Of a DNA stretch of 64,000 nucleotides, positions 11,486-24,136 are shown one piece after another. The notes under the pieces were generated by a model. That model saw nothing but the letters and a program-made list of their open reading frames with translations, ran no database searches and was not told where the DNA came from. Each line of letters starts with the position of its first letter. Position 1 is the first letter of the stretch. Origin of the DNA: Lineus longissimus (lineage: Eukaryota > Nemertea > Pilidiophora > Heteronemertea > Lineidae); NCBI RefSeq assembly GCF_910592395.1, contig NC_088319.1:8248001-8312000 (forward strand). The letters are read 5' to 3'. The position numbers and the translations under genes are program-made.

Positions 11486-14180
11486 TGAAACGGCCAGGGG
11501 CCATTGTGCTCACCGTAAGTATTTTTAGTAGACAGTTACAGAAAGTGCTACAGTATGTAGGCCTCTCATAATTTATACATGCATCTGTGACCAGTTCAGA
11601 GCCGGCCCTGGCCAAGTGGTGAATCCGAGACTTGTGGTTCCAAGCTTGTAGAGTCTAGGTGAAAATGATAGTGAAGAAATGTGCCACTCCATGACAATGG
11701 TGAATATATTTTTAACTTTGACCTCAGTGACCCTGACAGGTAGGTCAAATAACAAACCAGGGTGATATGTGATGTAGACACATCCACCTGACCATAACAA
11801 TTTCATCACTCGTTACACTACAGCAATCGGCAAAAAACGATTTCCAAGATGGCCGCCTAATTCAATCTATGGCACCAAATAAATCAAAAAATGAAGAAAA
11901 TGTAAGATAGAACTCAGAAAAGAAAAAAGGAAAAGATGAAAAATAAAAATATTTTTGGCTGTCCTTGACCGGGGTTTGAACTCACGACCTTTGGATTGCC
12001 ACAATACGAGGAAAAACCCACAAAACATGCAATTTCGGCCATATTTGAATTTCGATCTGGCTGAAACTTGGCATACAAATAGTGGCTTCTTAGATGCATC
12101 ATTACACAAAATTAAAACTCTTTACATTGAACAACGACAAAACGTACCAAGAACGGTAAAGTTTTCAACTTTGACCTCTGTGAACTTGAAAGGTGGGTCA
12201 AATCAAAAACCCGTAAGATATGTGATGTATCCTTGCTGGGAGTACCTACCATGAAACTTTTATCAAAAACAAATCAGTAATAAGCGAGAAATCACACTTT
12301 TTGAGTTTTGAGTTTGGGCCCCCTGGTGGCCAAGTTGATAATCAGACCGAACCAAAATTCAGTGTAAAAGGTCAACTGACCTAGGGGGTCATTTGTTCAA
12401 AGTTTCAAGTTCATAACTGTTGCGGTTGAGAAACGTGCCATAGTTACACTCAAACGGCAAATTTACGCCATTTGACCTCTGCGACCTTAAAAAGTAGGTC
12501 AAATCCGAAAACCGTGCCACATCTGAGGTAACCTTGCTAGGGGTCCCTGCCATAAAAATTTCATTAAAAACAATTTGCTAATAAGCAGGCTATTGCACTT
12601 CTTACTTTTTCTGTTTTGGCCCCCTGGTGGCAAAGTCAATAATCAGATCAGGCTGAAATTCAGCACCAGAGGTTATCTGATATAGGGGGTTATATGTACC
12701 AAGTTTCAAGCTCATAGCTTTGGTGGTTGAGAAACGTGCCATAGTTACACTCAAACAGCCAATTCACGCCATTTGACCTCTGCGACCTTGAAAAGTAGAT
12801 CAAATTAAAAACCCGTAAGATATATGATGTATCCTTGCTATGAGTACCTACCACAAAAGTTTTATCGAAAACAAGTCACTAATAAGCGAGATATCACACT
12901 TTTTAGATATCCACATTTGGCCCCCTGGTGGCCAAGTAGAGAATCAGATCGGACAGAAATTTAGTGTCACGGGTCATCTGACCTAGGGGGTCATGTGTAC
13001 AAAGTTTTAAGTTCATAGGCCTTGCGGTTAAAAAACGTGCCACTGTTTTTAGCTCACCTCTTAGCAGAGGTGAGCTTATCCCATACCGTGGCGTCCGTCG
13101 TCCGTCGTCGTCGTCGTCGTCGTCCGTCGTCCGTTAGCAGGGCACGTTTCGTAACTGTTAGAGCTATTGAGTTGAAACTTGGTACACATGTACCCTTATG
13201 TAATGACACCTTGGAGACCAAGTTTCGGTCCGATTCGTTTCATGGTTTGGCCACCAGGGGGCCAAACGTTAAAAGTGAAAATATGCAATATCTCCCTTAA
13301 TAGTAGTCGGGAAATTTTGAAAAAAATATGGTAGGTACTTCTAGCAAAGGTGCATCATATATCCTCCGGGTTTTTGATTTGACCTCCTTTTCAAGGTCAC
13401 AGAGGTCAAATGGTGTAAATTGGCCGTTAGGATGCAACGATGGCACGTTTCTAAACTGCAATGACTATTGATACCAAATTTGGTACACATTTACCCCTTA
13501 GTCAGGTGATCTCAGGGACCGAAGTTTGGTCCAATATGATTCACCACTTGACCACCAGGGGGCAAAATCCAAAAACCTTAAAAATGTGATTATTCCTTAA
13601 CTTCTTGCCCGATTGCCACCAATTTGATATCATGGGTACATCTTACCACCATACAGTATATGTCACACAGGTTTGTAATTTGACCTTCTTGTCAAGGTCA
13701 CAGAGGTCAAATGGCGTAAATTCGCCGTCAGGCCGTAACGATGGCACGTTTCTTAACTGCAATGACTATTGATCACAAATTAAGTACACATGTACCCCTT
13801 GGTCAGGTGATCTCAGGTACCGAAGTTTGGTGCGATCTGATTTGCCGTTTGGCCTCCAGGGAGGGGGCCAAATCCTAAATTCTTCAAAATGCCATTATTC
13901 CTAGTAATGACTTGCCCGATTGGCACCAATTTTATATCATAGGTACATCTAATTCTAACAACCATTCAATGTGTCACCCGGGTCTTCTTTGATTTGACCT
14001 ACTTTTCAAGGTCACAGAGGTCGAATGTACTGTAAATTGGCCATTTTGGGGAAATTGTAATTGCTTGGACCTACATCAAACCTAACACTACATGACACAA
14101 TACCATGCTCTTTATCCATCTTTCCTCCACATGAGGTGAGCACAATGGCCCTGGCCATTTCATTGAACTAGGATACGACG

Positions 14181-14230
<50 letters not shown>

Positions 14231-14286
14231 ACGACGACGGACGACGGACACTGCGGTATCGTATAGACTCCCCTACGGTGAGCCAA
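11486..14286 (-). mobile_element. Hairpin-ended element (family 1, GGCTCACC subfamily), minus orientation, interrupted
   Basis: On the minus strand it begins TTGGCTCACCGTAGGGGAGT at 14286, passes through a long (CGTC)n tract (14171-14250) and three CTCF/DR3 units (12160-13048), and ends with GCACAATGGCCCCTGG and CCGTTTCA at 11486. The two halves join across the insert at 13049-14162 to restore the expected CAAAAACAGTGGCACG. The middle part, 11530-12150, is less repeat-like and contains CCAAGATGGCCGCC at 11847. Confidence 0.8.
13049..14162 (+). mobile_element. Hairpin-ended element (family 1), full-length copy
   Basis: 1114 bp: start hairpin AGCTCACCTCT/AGAGGTGAGCT, (CGTC)n tract, three DR3 units, two CTCF-like cores, end hairpin AATGGCCCTGGCCATT, TTTCA. 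It sits head-on inside the minus-strand element above. Empty-site reasoning gives a run of five Ts before insertion and supports a TT target. Confidence 0.88.
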
Positions 14287-15039
14287 AAATGTTGAATTTG
14301 TAATTGGATTTTAAAATGTCCAATTGCAGAAATATATAATAAATATAAATTTCAAGATTACCGTTGTGTAGACTGATTTACAAATATTATGAATACTAAG
14401 TTTAAACAAACTTGTATTCAGTAGATTTCTATTTAACTGGACTGCAAGTAAATACAAACGGCGTCCACCCTTTTAGGATGGACTGGGAAATAAATGTAAA
14501 GCTCTTTGAAAGTGATGACCATTATATGCCTTATATAAGGATTTACATTTTTTCTTGTTTTATTTAATTGAACTACCGACTACTCAGTCAGTAGTTTAAT
14601 GGTTTTACTGAAGAATTCTCACTTTTTTTCTCCGTCTACCTGACAACTACCGATCTACTAATTTTATCAGATAACTCGCAAAAGACAATAGCTAAAGCTT
14701 TCAAAATGACAGGATTGGTAGAAAAGTACCTCGGCAAGTACCTATTGTTTTCTGGCTTCATCAGATTTGTAGAAATTGATATTTTGATGAGTTTGTCGCA
14801 CGTCTCAAAAGGTATTCCCCATTGAGGAAAATCGCCGCCAAGTCGGAATTCCCTGCCACGTGCCACCTATTGCCCGACCTCCTGCGTATAGTCCAATCGA
14901 GTTACTGGTGTTAAATCTTTCTTGCAACAAAACTGGTGTTTTTATTGGAAAACTCCACTACTCAGTGTGTTGTTCACCAAGCCGGGCATGTCAGGTCGCT
15001 CGGCCGGAGTTGTGCATTTAGCTAGTTATGCACGTTTTG
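14287..15039. other. Unassigned AT-rich stretch
   Basis: No coding region or repeat recognised. Short palindrome-like CTACTCAGTCAGTAG near 14579. Confidence 0.4.
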
Positions 15040-15715
15040 TGTGGGCCAACATATTTCTCGCATACAATATGCTGACACGTAATACATAAAAAAAATGGCA
15101 GTCAAATGTGATTATATCATCCTGCGGTTATAAATAAATGTGAGTTTGGATTTATCCGGAAATCGATTGTGTATGTATTGTATGTAGGCATGCACTCGGT
15201 GCAATTCACTCATTCATGGACAATTTTGGACAATTTCAATCGTCTAAAAGACGCATATTTTTTCGAATATAAACTATCACATCACTCTTTATCAACTCAT
15301 AAACATTCAACATTCGACATGATTCCTTCCTCACTAGTCTATGATACTTTATACCAGAAGTGAAGGTCATGTGCTATTTGGCAATGAGATGTGGGGATTG
15401 TAGGTCCACTTCTGAGCGAGTACAATAAGCCTGGGACGACATGCAACATTTCAGCTTATAAGACATAAACATTTGTATACCATTAACATTTGGTACCAAT
15501 AGCTTATCGGCATCTGTCGTCCAGCAGTTGTAAGACATGGATGGTACGTTTCATTACTGCTGAAGCTACATGTATTGTACTCAAACTTGGTACACATTCC
15601 AGGGTGACTGCTCCTCACTAGAGACCAAATCGCTGCCGGATATCATTACTCGTTTAGCCATCAGGGGCGTCATACGAAAAGTGAACAAATGTACAGACTA
15701 GCTCATAATTAATAT
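15040..15715 (+). repeat. Dispersed ~670 bp repeat, uninterrupted copy
   Basis: The same sequence, in the same order, recurs in pieces between 37130 and 41927 (for example TTATCCGGAAATCGATTGTG, CTCATAAACATTCAACATTC, CATCTGTCGTCCAGCAGTTG, TTGGTACACATTCCAGG). Its last 200 bp resemble a diverged CTCF/DR3 unit. Useful as the empty-site reference for four insertions. Confidence 0.8.
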
Positions 15716-15897
15716 CAACACCTACCTCATACGATATTTCGCCAACTAATGGACCAAATTCAATGCAGTTTTTAGCATATGTCAGAATTTTGTTTTCTAA
15801 TCATGCATTTTAGCAGGAATGTGATTGCATAATTTTTTCATTATGTAATCGGTCATTTAAAGAACCCTTCCAAAAAGACTATTTTATTTCAAACTTT

Positions 15898-17655
15898 TTG
15901 CTCACCGTAGGTGAGTCTATACAACATTGGAGTGTCTGTCTGTCTTCGCCCACATCCTGTTTCAAAAACAGTAGCACGTTTCTTAACCCCTAGGGTTATG
16001 AACTTGAAACTTTGTACACATGACACCCAGGTCAGGTGACCTCTGACAATGAATTTCGGTCTGATCTGATTCTTGACTTGGCCACCAAGGGGCCAGAAGT
16101 GGAAACCTGAAAAGAGTGATATCTCTCTTGTGAGTGACTAGATTTCAATTAAATTTGTAAGGTAGGTTCTCCTGGCAAGGATTCATCACATATCATACGG
16201 GTTTTCGATTTGACCTAATTTTCAAGGTCACAGAGGTCAAATGGCGTAAATTGGCAGTTGGAGTGTAACTATGGCCATTTCTTAACCGCTAAAGCTATGA
16301 ACGTGAAATTTAATACAAATGACTGCCTGCATCATATAACCACTGACAACGGATTTCGGTCTGATCTTATTCTCACACGGGGGCCAAAACTAAAAAAGGT
16401 TAAAAGTGCAATAACTTGCTTATTGGCTCACCGTTAGGGGAGTCTATACGATCTAGCCCTGCGTCCGTCGTCGTCGTCGTCGTCCGTATCCTGTGTGGCA
16501 CGTTTCTTAACCGCTTGTGCTATGAACTTGAAACTTTGTACACATGACCTCCTAGGTCAGAGGTACTCTGACACTGAATTTCGGTCCGGTCTGTTACATG
16601 ACTTGGCCACCAGGGGGCCAAAACTGAAAACATAAAAAGTGTGATATGTCTCCTATTAATGATCCGTTTTCAATAAAACTTTTATGGTAGGTACTCCTAG
16701 CAAGGATACATAACATATCATACGGGTTTTTGATTTGACGTACTTTTCAAGGTCACAGAGGTCAAATGGCGTAAATTGGCCGTTAGGATGTAACTATGGC
16801 ACGTTTCTAAACTGCAATGACTATTGATACCAAATTTGGTACACATGTACCCCTTCGTCAGGTGATCTCAGGGACCGAAGTTCGGTCCAATATGATTCAC
16901 CACTTGACCACCAGGGGGCAAAATCCAAAAACCTTAAAAATGTGATTATTCCTTAACTTCTTGCCCGATTGCCACCAATTTGATATCATGGGTACATCTA
17001 ATCACCATACAGTATATGTCACACAGGTTTTTATTTTGACCTACTTTTCAAGGTCACAGAGGTCAAATGGCGTAAATTGGTCGTAAGGCCGTAACTATGG
17101 CACGTTTCTTAACCGCAATGACTATTGATCACAAATTAAGTACATATGTACCCATTGGTCAGGTGATCTCAGGTACCGAAGTTTGGTTCGATCTGATTTG
17201 CCGTTTGGCCTCCAGGGAGGGGGCCAAATCCAAAATTCTTCAAAATGCTATTATTCCTTAATTACTTGCCCGATTGGCACCAATTTTATATCATAGGTAC
17301 ATCTAATTCTAACAACCATTCAATGTGTCACCCAGGTCTTTTTTGATTTAACCTACTTTTCAAGGTCACAGAGGTCAAATGTACTGTAAATTGGCCATTT
17401 TGGGGAAATTGTACTTGGTTGGACCTACATCAAACCTAACACTACATGACACAATACCATACTCTTCATCCATCTTTCCTCCACATGAGATGAGCACAAT
17501 GACCCTGGCCATTTCACTTGTTTTCGATGAAATTTTTATGGTAGATACTCCTAGGAAGGATACAACACATATTTTACGGGTTTTTGATTTGATGTAATTT
17601 TCAAGGTCACAGAGGTTAAAGGTGTAAATTGGCCGTTTGAGTGTAACTATAGTAG
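15898..17655 (+). mobile_element. Hairpin-ended element (family 1) interrupted by a second copy
   Basis: Starts GCTCACCGTAGGTGAGTCTA at 15900, then CTGTCTGTC-type tract and CTCF/DR3 units. It is interrupted at 16433 and resumes at 17517 with CTTGTTTTCGATGAAATTTT, the expected continuation of a unit. No clear end module remains. Confidence 0.7.
16433..17516 (+). mobile_element. Hairpin-ended element (family 1) nested in the previous one
   Basis: 1084 bp: TTGGCTCACCGTTAGGGGAG start, GTCGTC tract, DR3 copies at about 16751, 17052 and 17362, CTCF-like cores at about 16608 and 16910, end module GAGCACAATGACCCTGGCC then ATTTCA. Relative to a complete unit, a few host bases (TTAGTGA) seem lost at the junction. 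Confidence 0.75.
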
Positions 17656-18140
17656 AGCATGATGGCCGCCAGTTAGGCATCTTGAAAATTCAACGAAATT
17701 CTATTGCTCCTCTGTTAAACTGATGTCAACTTATTTCCATATGACATGTCAACTCTACAATAACCCTGAATCTCAGAAACAATATGGCCGTCGGTGGCCA
17801 TCTTGAAAATTCAATAAAATCTTATTATTCCTAAACTAATGATTGGATGTCAACCAATTTTCATGTGACAATGTATCTATTTTACTCACTACGATTTTCC
17901 ATGAAATTCAGTCAAATTTATAAGCGAAATGCTATACTTAGATGGGTACCGGTAATTTTTTTGTGCCAGCTTTTTGAGCCGAGAATAATAATATCATTCA
18001 ATGGAATCAAAACTGTGAAACTAGCCAAGATATTGAAGCTTAGGCCTCAGTTATTATATTCTTGGTTTACAGGCACCCTGAAAGTTACCCGAGGTACGGA
18101 GGGCCGAAAGAAAAATTCAAAACAAATTTCCTCCCCGTAA
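17656..18140 (+). repeat. ATGGCCGCC-type repeat, two degenerate units
   Basis: Two ~120 bp units around GATGGCCGCC ... CATCTTGAAAATTCAA (17661, 17785). A related block lies at 49130-49320 inside another hairpin-ended element. No gene. Confidence 0.5.
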
Positions 18141-18145
18141 CCTTT

Positions 18146-18848
18146 TTGGCTCACCGTAGGGGAGTCTATACAACACCGATGGTCTCTTGTCGTTGATGTC
18201 TGTATCCTGTTTCAAAAGCAGTGGCACGTTTCTAAACCGCTAGAGCTATGAACTTGAAACTTTGTACACAGAACCCCCCCAGGTCAGGTGACCTATGAAA
18301 ATGAATTTCGGTTCGATCTGATTCTTGACTTGGCCACCAGGGGGCCAGAAGTGGAAACCTAAAAATTGTGATATTTCTAGGAGTGACTCAATTTCGATAA
18401 AAATTTTATGGTTGGTTCTCCTGGCAAGGATACATCACATATTATATGGGTTTCTGATTTGACCTAATTTTCAATGTCACAGAGGTCAAAATAATGGCAT
18501 AAATTGGCTGTTTGGGTGTATTTATGGCATGTTTCTTAAACACTAAGCTATGAACTTGAAATTTAGTACAGATGACTCCTTTTGTCATATAACCGCTGAC
18601 AGCGATTTTCGGTCCGATCTGATTCCCGACTTGGCCACCAGGAGGCCAAAACTAAAAAAGGTATAAAGTGCAATATCTTGCTTATTAGTGACTTGTTTTT
18701 CGATGATATTTTTATGGTAGATACCCCTAGCAAGGATACATCACATGTCGTACCGACTTTGGTTTGACCTATATTCTATACATGTAGCATGTTTCTTAAC
18801 CAGGATGAATTATCTATCCGGTGAGTACAATGGCTCCTGGCAATTTCA
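18146..18848 (+). mobile_element. Hairpin-ended element (family 1), short copy
   Basis: 703 bp: TTGGCTCACCGTAGGGGAGT, reduced CTTGTCGTTGATGTC tract, two CTCF/DR3 units (cores at about 18333 and 18635), end module GGTGAGTACAATGGCTCCTG then GCAATTTCA. Confidence 0.8.
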
Positions 18849-20409
18849 TTAAAATTTTGGGTCTTTAAGGTCATCACGTCGGACAGAAAAAAATGCGTGG
18901 ACCATCATATTTTACATCTATCAGATCAGAAAAATGTTGTTCAGTGCTGAGAAAAGTATGTTTCTTCACAAAAACGACTGTACTTTTTTTTCCTGAATTC
19001 AGAGACTTCATTACAAATAAAACAATTTTCCCAATTTTTTTTCCTTTGGGCATTATTCAATGTTGGCGGGCCCATAAACCACAAGTTAGAAACTCACGCT
19101 CTGCAACATCCTTTCTGAGTACGGTTTCAACCAACTAGTTACTAAAGAAACTACAGACTATCACTCAAAACTTGATCTTGTTTTCACAAACAGAACCATG
19201 GATACTGTTGATGCAATTGACAACTACTGGTCTAATCATAAGATGATTTATGCCGCATTACTACTATCGCCTTCCATACATCTCCCTCGGCCCATGAGGC
19301 CAAAAAAAGTTAATGTTATGTTTCAGGTTTCAGCCCGCGTCAATTCAAACCCTTGCATGTCAATATCTTTTTATTTTCCCATTCAGTAGCTAAGCAGACG
19401 ATATCCTGCACCTTTGCCCCACGTGACGTTTATTTGAATTACCTATTATACGCATGACTGATAGTTAGAATTTCCCTCTAGGCGTGCATTGATTTGTATA
19501 CAATGTTCAGCATTGTTTGGCCACAAACAGATATTACAGACAGATGTTGCAGGTATTTATTGTATTTTCATTCTTTCTTAATCTGTGCAGTTTTTTACCT
19601 CTGTGTTAGGAGATTGGATATCGCCAAATGAGTTTACTAAAAGTAATAAAGATTATCATCACAGAAAAAAAACCTGCATGACCGCATCCATTTTCAGTTG
19701 ACCATGAAACCAGAAACATAACATTAACTTTTTTTGGCCTAAGATTTCTACATAAAAGCTGCACGACCATACCACTTCCTCTAAGATCGCAAAATTTACA
19801 TCATTGACCAGAACTGTTCTACCCATATCCACTGCAAATGACATACATTTACATTACCCGAGGTGAGCACATGGTCCCAGGACCATTTCATTGAATAACC
19901 AGTCAAACGAAGTCAAATGAACGAATCAGCTTGAGCCTTGGAGGGTGGAATATCCCATGACGTAGTGCATAGTTAGAGGCAATTGTTCGCAAAATAGCAA
20001 CTTTACATGGACTTTCTTTTCATTTCAATGAACTTCCTATTCATTTCAAAGAGACATTTTGCTGAAACCTACAGAAATTTTGAGTTTTACTGAATCGATT
20101 TTGTTGCATGACGAGTGGTATCTCCTGTACCTAGATTAAATTTTCACGGCGTTTGGAGGCAAAGTCGGTAAGGTGCGCCGTCTGACTTTGCCTGGAAATT
20201 GGCTCATTATCATAATGCAACTTCGGAACCGTTGCAGTTAAGCCGCCTGGTTAGGGCCCATGCTAGGGGTGGAGTGCAAACACTGTCCTATTATTGCAGA
20301 TTTATAATCTCTTTATTATAGCATACTACATTGGGGGCAAGTAACTTCAACTGCCAACTGAATCGTTATTAAGCATCATGTGAAATTTTGGCACAGGTTT
20401 TTAGCCATT
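18849..20409. other. Mostly unassigned; one element end at 19860-19890
   Basis: No convincing exon. GGTGAGCACATGGTCCCAGG then ACCATTTCATT at 19861-19892 is a lone family-1 type terminus with a perfect ATGGTCC/GGACCAT stem. Confidence 0.5.
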
Positions 20410-20417
20410 GGTGAAGG

Positions 20418-21442
20418 GTTGGTTTGATATTTGGCATGCTGGCACTGGCACTGACATATTTTTTGCCAGAAAATGCAAATACAGTGTTTCAGGGACATAG
20501 ATAAATTCAAAAAAAATAAATCTGATTGTAAGCATCAAATTGAATAAATCCAAATTTTAAAAGACAAAATATAAAGAATATATATAAAATACATAACACA
20601 GCCTCACCACAGCCACTGGGCTGCAGCCTACACCTAATGCTGGTCACTCATAAAGTCTGTTGCACTAATATTTATTCCAACATGTCATTTACATGCTAAC
20701 ATAGGGACATATGGAGCCTACAGAGACTATACCACAGATCATGAGATGGCATGAGGTTGTCACTTTATGTCGCTCCGTTCCCGTACACCACGTGATTTTG
20801 TTGTCATTTTTGATTAATTTATTCATACGCCACAGCTTGGTGCCATGCATGGAATGTACGTAGACCGACGTACCTGTGCTTGATGCAGCAGGTGAACGAG
20901 GTTTACTTTCATATTCTTCATTGGGTACCTTGTTCCCAGGCTCTTTACAGGTGTTGCATACAGGGAGTTTATTCTACAGCATGGGATATCAAGTCCGAAA
21001 GTCATGTTACTCTATACCGAGCCTTATGGGTGCGTTTTACCGGAAAATTCTTGGAGTAAAAAAGTTCTATTTTTGTATCGTAAATATGATTCAGCTCCCA
21101 AAATTTAATTTTTTGTTTCACTTAGAGATTCTATAACAGCATTCTATAAATACACGAGACAAAAAAACTTTTCTATTTCATATATAGGGAGTGTTATATT
21201 GAGAACATTCAGTCAAGCTGGCGAATCGGAGGCCCTGAAGCAGATCTGGAGTTTTCACATTTGTTTAATGATGTCATCCTTTTGATCTCCTTGGATCATT
21301 AACATAAGACACAACTTGAGAGGTCTTGGTAGAGACTCAGTGAATTGCAGACCATTTTTGGATGCATCACTGTGCCAGGGCCAGTGCCAGTGCCAGCGTG
21401 TCAGTGCCAGCGCGCCAGTGCCAGGTATTGAACCAACTGGTC
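20418..21442. mobile_element. hAT-like TIR element with GGCACT hexamer arrays
   Basis: Flanked by an 8 bp duplication GGTGAAGG (20410-20417, 21443-21450). Left end GTTGGTTTGATATTTGGCAT then GCTGGCACTGGCACT; right end is its inverted counterpart, AGTGCCAGTGCCAG ... GGTATTGAACCAACTGGTC. Same family as 41315-41827. The 123-residue minus-strand frame over the right end has no recognisable domain. Confidence 0.8.
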
Positions 21443-21777
21443 GGTGAAGGGAGGGGGACAATCTGCGTGTTCCCGCTTCAAAAACTTGATTCAATGAGGA
21501 ACCTGCAGAACTAAAAATCCAGATGGCAGTACCAGTACTAAAAGGTATACTTCCAGTGCATTTTCCATCAAAATTAAGTTTAGTTAATTTGTTGGTGCTA
21601 GAGTAATTAAAGGATGAAATATTCAAAAATCATTGACCCGAGAAATGGCTTTCTCATTACAACCGTGGTCCACTTGCTTGCAGGGCCTCCTATTGGCAGG
21701 TTTTGTTGTGCAGGTTCCTCATTACATTTTCCCAAACCCGTGATTTGTAGGCCACGTGCTTGATGTTAATGAAAACA

Positions 21778-22030
21778 CATTGAATGGTTTATCTCCAGCA
21801 TGAATCCATATCCCTCAGATGATCACATTAACTTGAGTTCCCATTGAATGGTTTATCACCGGTATGAATCCTTCAGATGACGACATTAACTTGAGCTTGC
21901 ACTGAATTATTTATCACCACATTAACTTGAGCTCCATTCATACTGGTTTATCACCAGTATGAATCCACATCGCTTAGATAACCACATCAACTTGAGTTGC
22001 CATTCGATGATTTATCACCGGTGTAAAAGT
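21778..22030 (-). pseudogene. Decayed C2H2 zinc-finger array
   Basis: Read on the minus strand, the stretch repeats ATTCATACCGGTGATAAACC-like blocks, which encode the IHTGDKPF linker typical of tandem C2H2 fingers. About four linkers are spaced closer than the normal 84 bp, with the cysteine pairs lost and stop codons in frame, so no functional finger remains. Similar single blocks at 24137-24207 and 30417-30455 suggest one ancestral array scattered by insertions, or copies carried by a repeat. Confidence 0.6.
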
Positions 22031-22880
22031 TAATCCAGGTCCTACCTAGCTGGAGTCCGCCCGCCTCTAACTCCTAGGATTCGAAGTCCTACGGTCCTGG
22101 ACAACTAGGAGCTGGAGTCCTAGGACTTAGGTTACTAGCAATCAATGTCTTAGGGCCGTGACTCCTTATGAATGAAGGTCCAAAATCTTGGATTTCTAGG
22201 AAAGAAGGTCTTTGGGTCTTAGATTCCTAGGAAAGAAGGTCTGGGGGAGTTAGATTCCTAGGAAAGAAAGTCCACCTAAGACGCTGATTACAAGTCCCAA
22301 GACCTGCTTTCCTAGGAATCCAGCTTACCTTGAAATTGTTCTTTGCTGCTCGGCGGATTGACCGCTTCCTCGAGATACTGCAATGAGCTGGCTAGGCATG
22401 GTCCCGCAGTTAGCGAAACATAACGTTTGGGTCATGAGCTGTTCTTTCGGTAGACATCTCGGCAGGAATGAATGCCAATACAAGTTTCCACGTGCGTTTT
22501 ATAGGTCTAGAAAGCAGGCTAGACTGATGATCATGGTTTGAATGTGATCGACCCATTCATTTATTGAAGAATCAGTCGAATGATTGCAGTCGATTAAGCA
22601 AGAGGTGACAAGGAAAAAAAGAAAAAGAGTAGACCAAGGAGGACTCGACCCTGCAATCCTTGCTTACTAAGCAGGGACCATGACCACTACACTACGTGTG
22701 ATTGGCTGGCCGACACCTCAAAACCTTAGATATTTGAACGCATGTTCTATTACATGTATATGCCATAGTACATTCTATTGTGTGTAATAAATGGGTACGG
22801 ACATTGGTTTCAGGGGACTTTAATTTCTGTCACTGCTGTAAAAGAAAGCTGAGTTCTCAAGTAACCAGAATCCTACCTTT
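22031..22880. repeat. TTCCTAGGAAAGAAGGTC short repeats and flanking sequence
   Basis: 22150-22290 has three copies of GATTCCTAGGAAAGAAGGTC-like sequence at ~38-45 bp spacing, with many TCCTAGGA palindromes. After the hairpin element at 22881-24016 the sequence resumes with similar GTAGGACCT motifs. It also holds the tRNA-like stretch below. Confidence 0.55.
22634..22706 (-). other. tRNA-like sequence (SINE head or tRNA pseudogene)
   Basis: The minus strand shows a box A-like TAGTGTAGTGG, an anticodon-like loop TTAGTAA in a short stem, and a box B-like GGTCGAGTCCT in the right spacing. The acceptor stem does not pair convincingly. A real tRNA-Thr(AGT) is less likely than a derived repeat. Confidence 0.5.
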
Positions 22881-22933
22881 TTAGCTCACCTCTTAGCAGA
22901 GGTGAGCTTATCCCATACCGTGGCGTCCGTCGT

Positions 22934-22968
<35 letters not shown>

Positions 22969-24016
22969 CGTCGTCGTCCGTCGTCCGTTAGCAGGGCACG
23001 TTTCGTAACTGTTAGAGCTATTGAGTTGAAACTTGGTACACATGTACCCTTATGTAATGACACCTGGGAGACCAAGTTTCGGTCCGATTCGTTTCATGGT
23101 TTGGCCACCAGGGGGCCAAACGTTAAAAGTGAAAATATGCAATATCTCCCTTAATAGTAGTCGGGAAATTTTGAAAAAAATATGGTAGGTACTTCTGGCA
23201 AAGGTGCATCATATATCCTCCGGGTTTTTGATTTGACCTCCTTTTCAAGGTCACAGAGGTCAAATGGTGTAAATTGGCCGTTAGGATGTAACGATGGCAC
23301 GTTTCTAAACTGCAATGACTATTGATACCAAATTTGGTACACATTTACCCCTTAGTCAGGTGATCTTAGGGACCGAAGTTTGGTCCAATATGATTCACCA
23401 CTTGACCACCAGGGGGCAAAATCCAAAAACCTTAAAAATGTGATTATTCCTTAACTTCTTGCCCGATTGCCACCAATTTGATATCATGGGTACATCTAAC
23501 CACCATACAGTATATGTCACACAGGTTTTTAATTTGACCTTCTTGTCAAGGTCACAGAGGTCAAATGGCGTAAATTGGCCGTCAGGCCGTAACTATGGCA
23601 CATTTCTTAACTGCAATGACTATTGATCACAAATTAAGTACACATGTACCCCTTGGTCAGGTGATCTCAGGTACCCAAGTTTGGTGCGATCTGATTTGCC
23701 GTTTGGCCTCCAGGGAGAGGGCCAAATCCTAAATTCTTCAAAATGCCATTATTCCTAGTAATGACTTGCCCGATTGGCACCAATTTTATATCATAGGTAC
23801 ATCTAATTCTAACAACCATTCAATGTGTCACCCGGGTCTTCTTTGATTTGACCTACTTTTCAAGGTCACAGAGGTCGAATGTACTGTAAATTGGCCATTT
23901 TGGGGAAATTGTTATTGCTTGGACCTACATCAAACCTAACACTACATGACACAATACCATGCTCTTTATCCATCTTTCCTCCACATGAGGTGAGCACAAT
24001 GGCCCTGGCCATTTCA
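22881..24016 (+). mobile_element. Hairpin-ended element (family 1), full-length copy
   Basis: 1136 bp and nearly identical to 13049-14162 apart from a longer (CGTC)n tract (22925-22990). Hairpin start AGCTCACCTCT/AGAGGTGAGCT; DR3 motifs at about 23249, 23550 and 23864; CTCF-like cores at about 23104 and 23405; ends GGCCATTTCA. Confidence 0.88.
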
Positions 24017-24136
24017 TATATAGGAATCGTAGCCCAGGAACGGAAGTCCGGGTAGGACAACCTTTCCTAAGGAATGGGGGCCCTATGGGCGTAGGACCTT
24101 GGTTCCCGGCGGACTTGCATTTCTTTAACGCCGCTA

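Noticed and set aside
14071-14286. Open frame with a long poly-arginine run (also at 13022-13300 and 48554-48895)
   Set aside because: These are translations of the (CGTC)n/(CGT)n tract and the common repeat unit; several copies give the same artefact.
22634-22706. Functional tRNA-Thr gene
   Set aside because: Box A, anticodon loop and box B are recognisable but the acceptor stem does not pair well, and the surroundings are repetitive.
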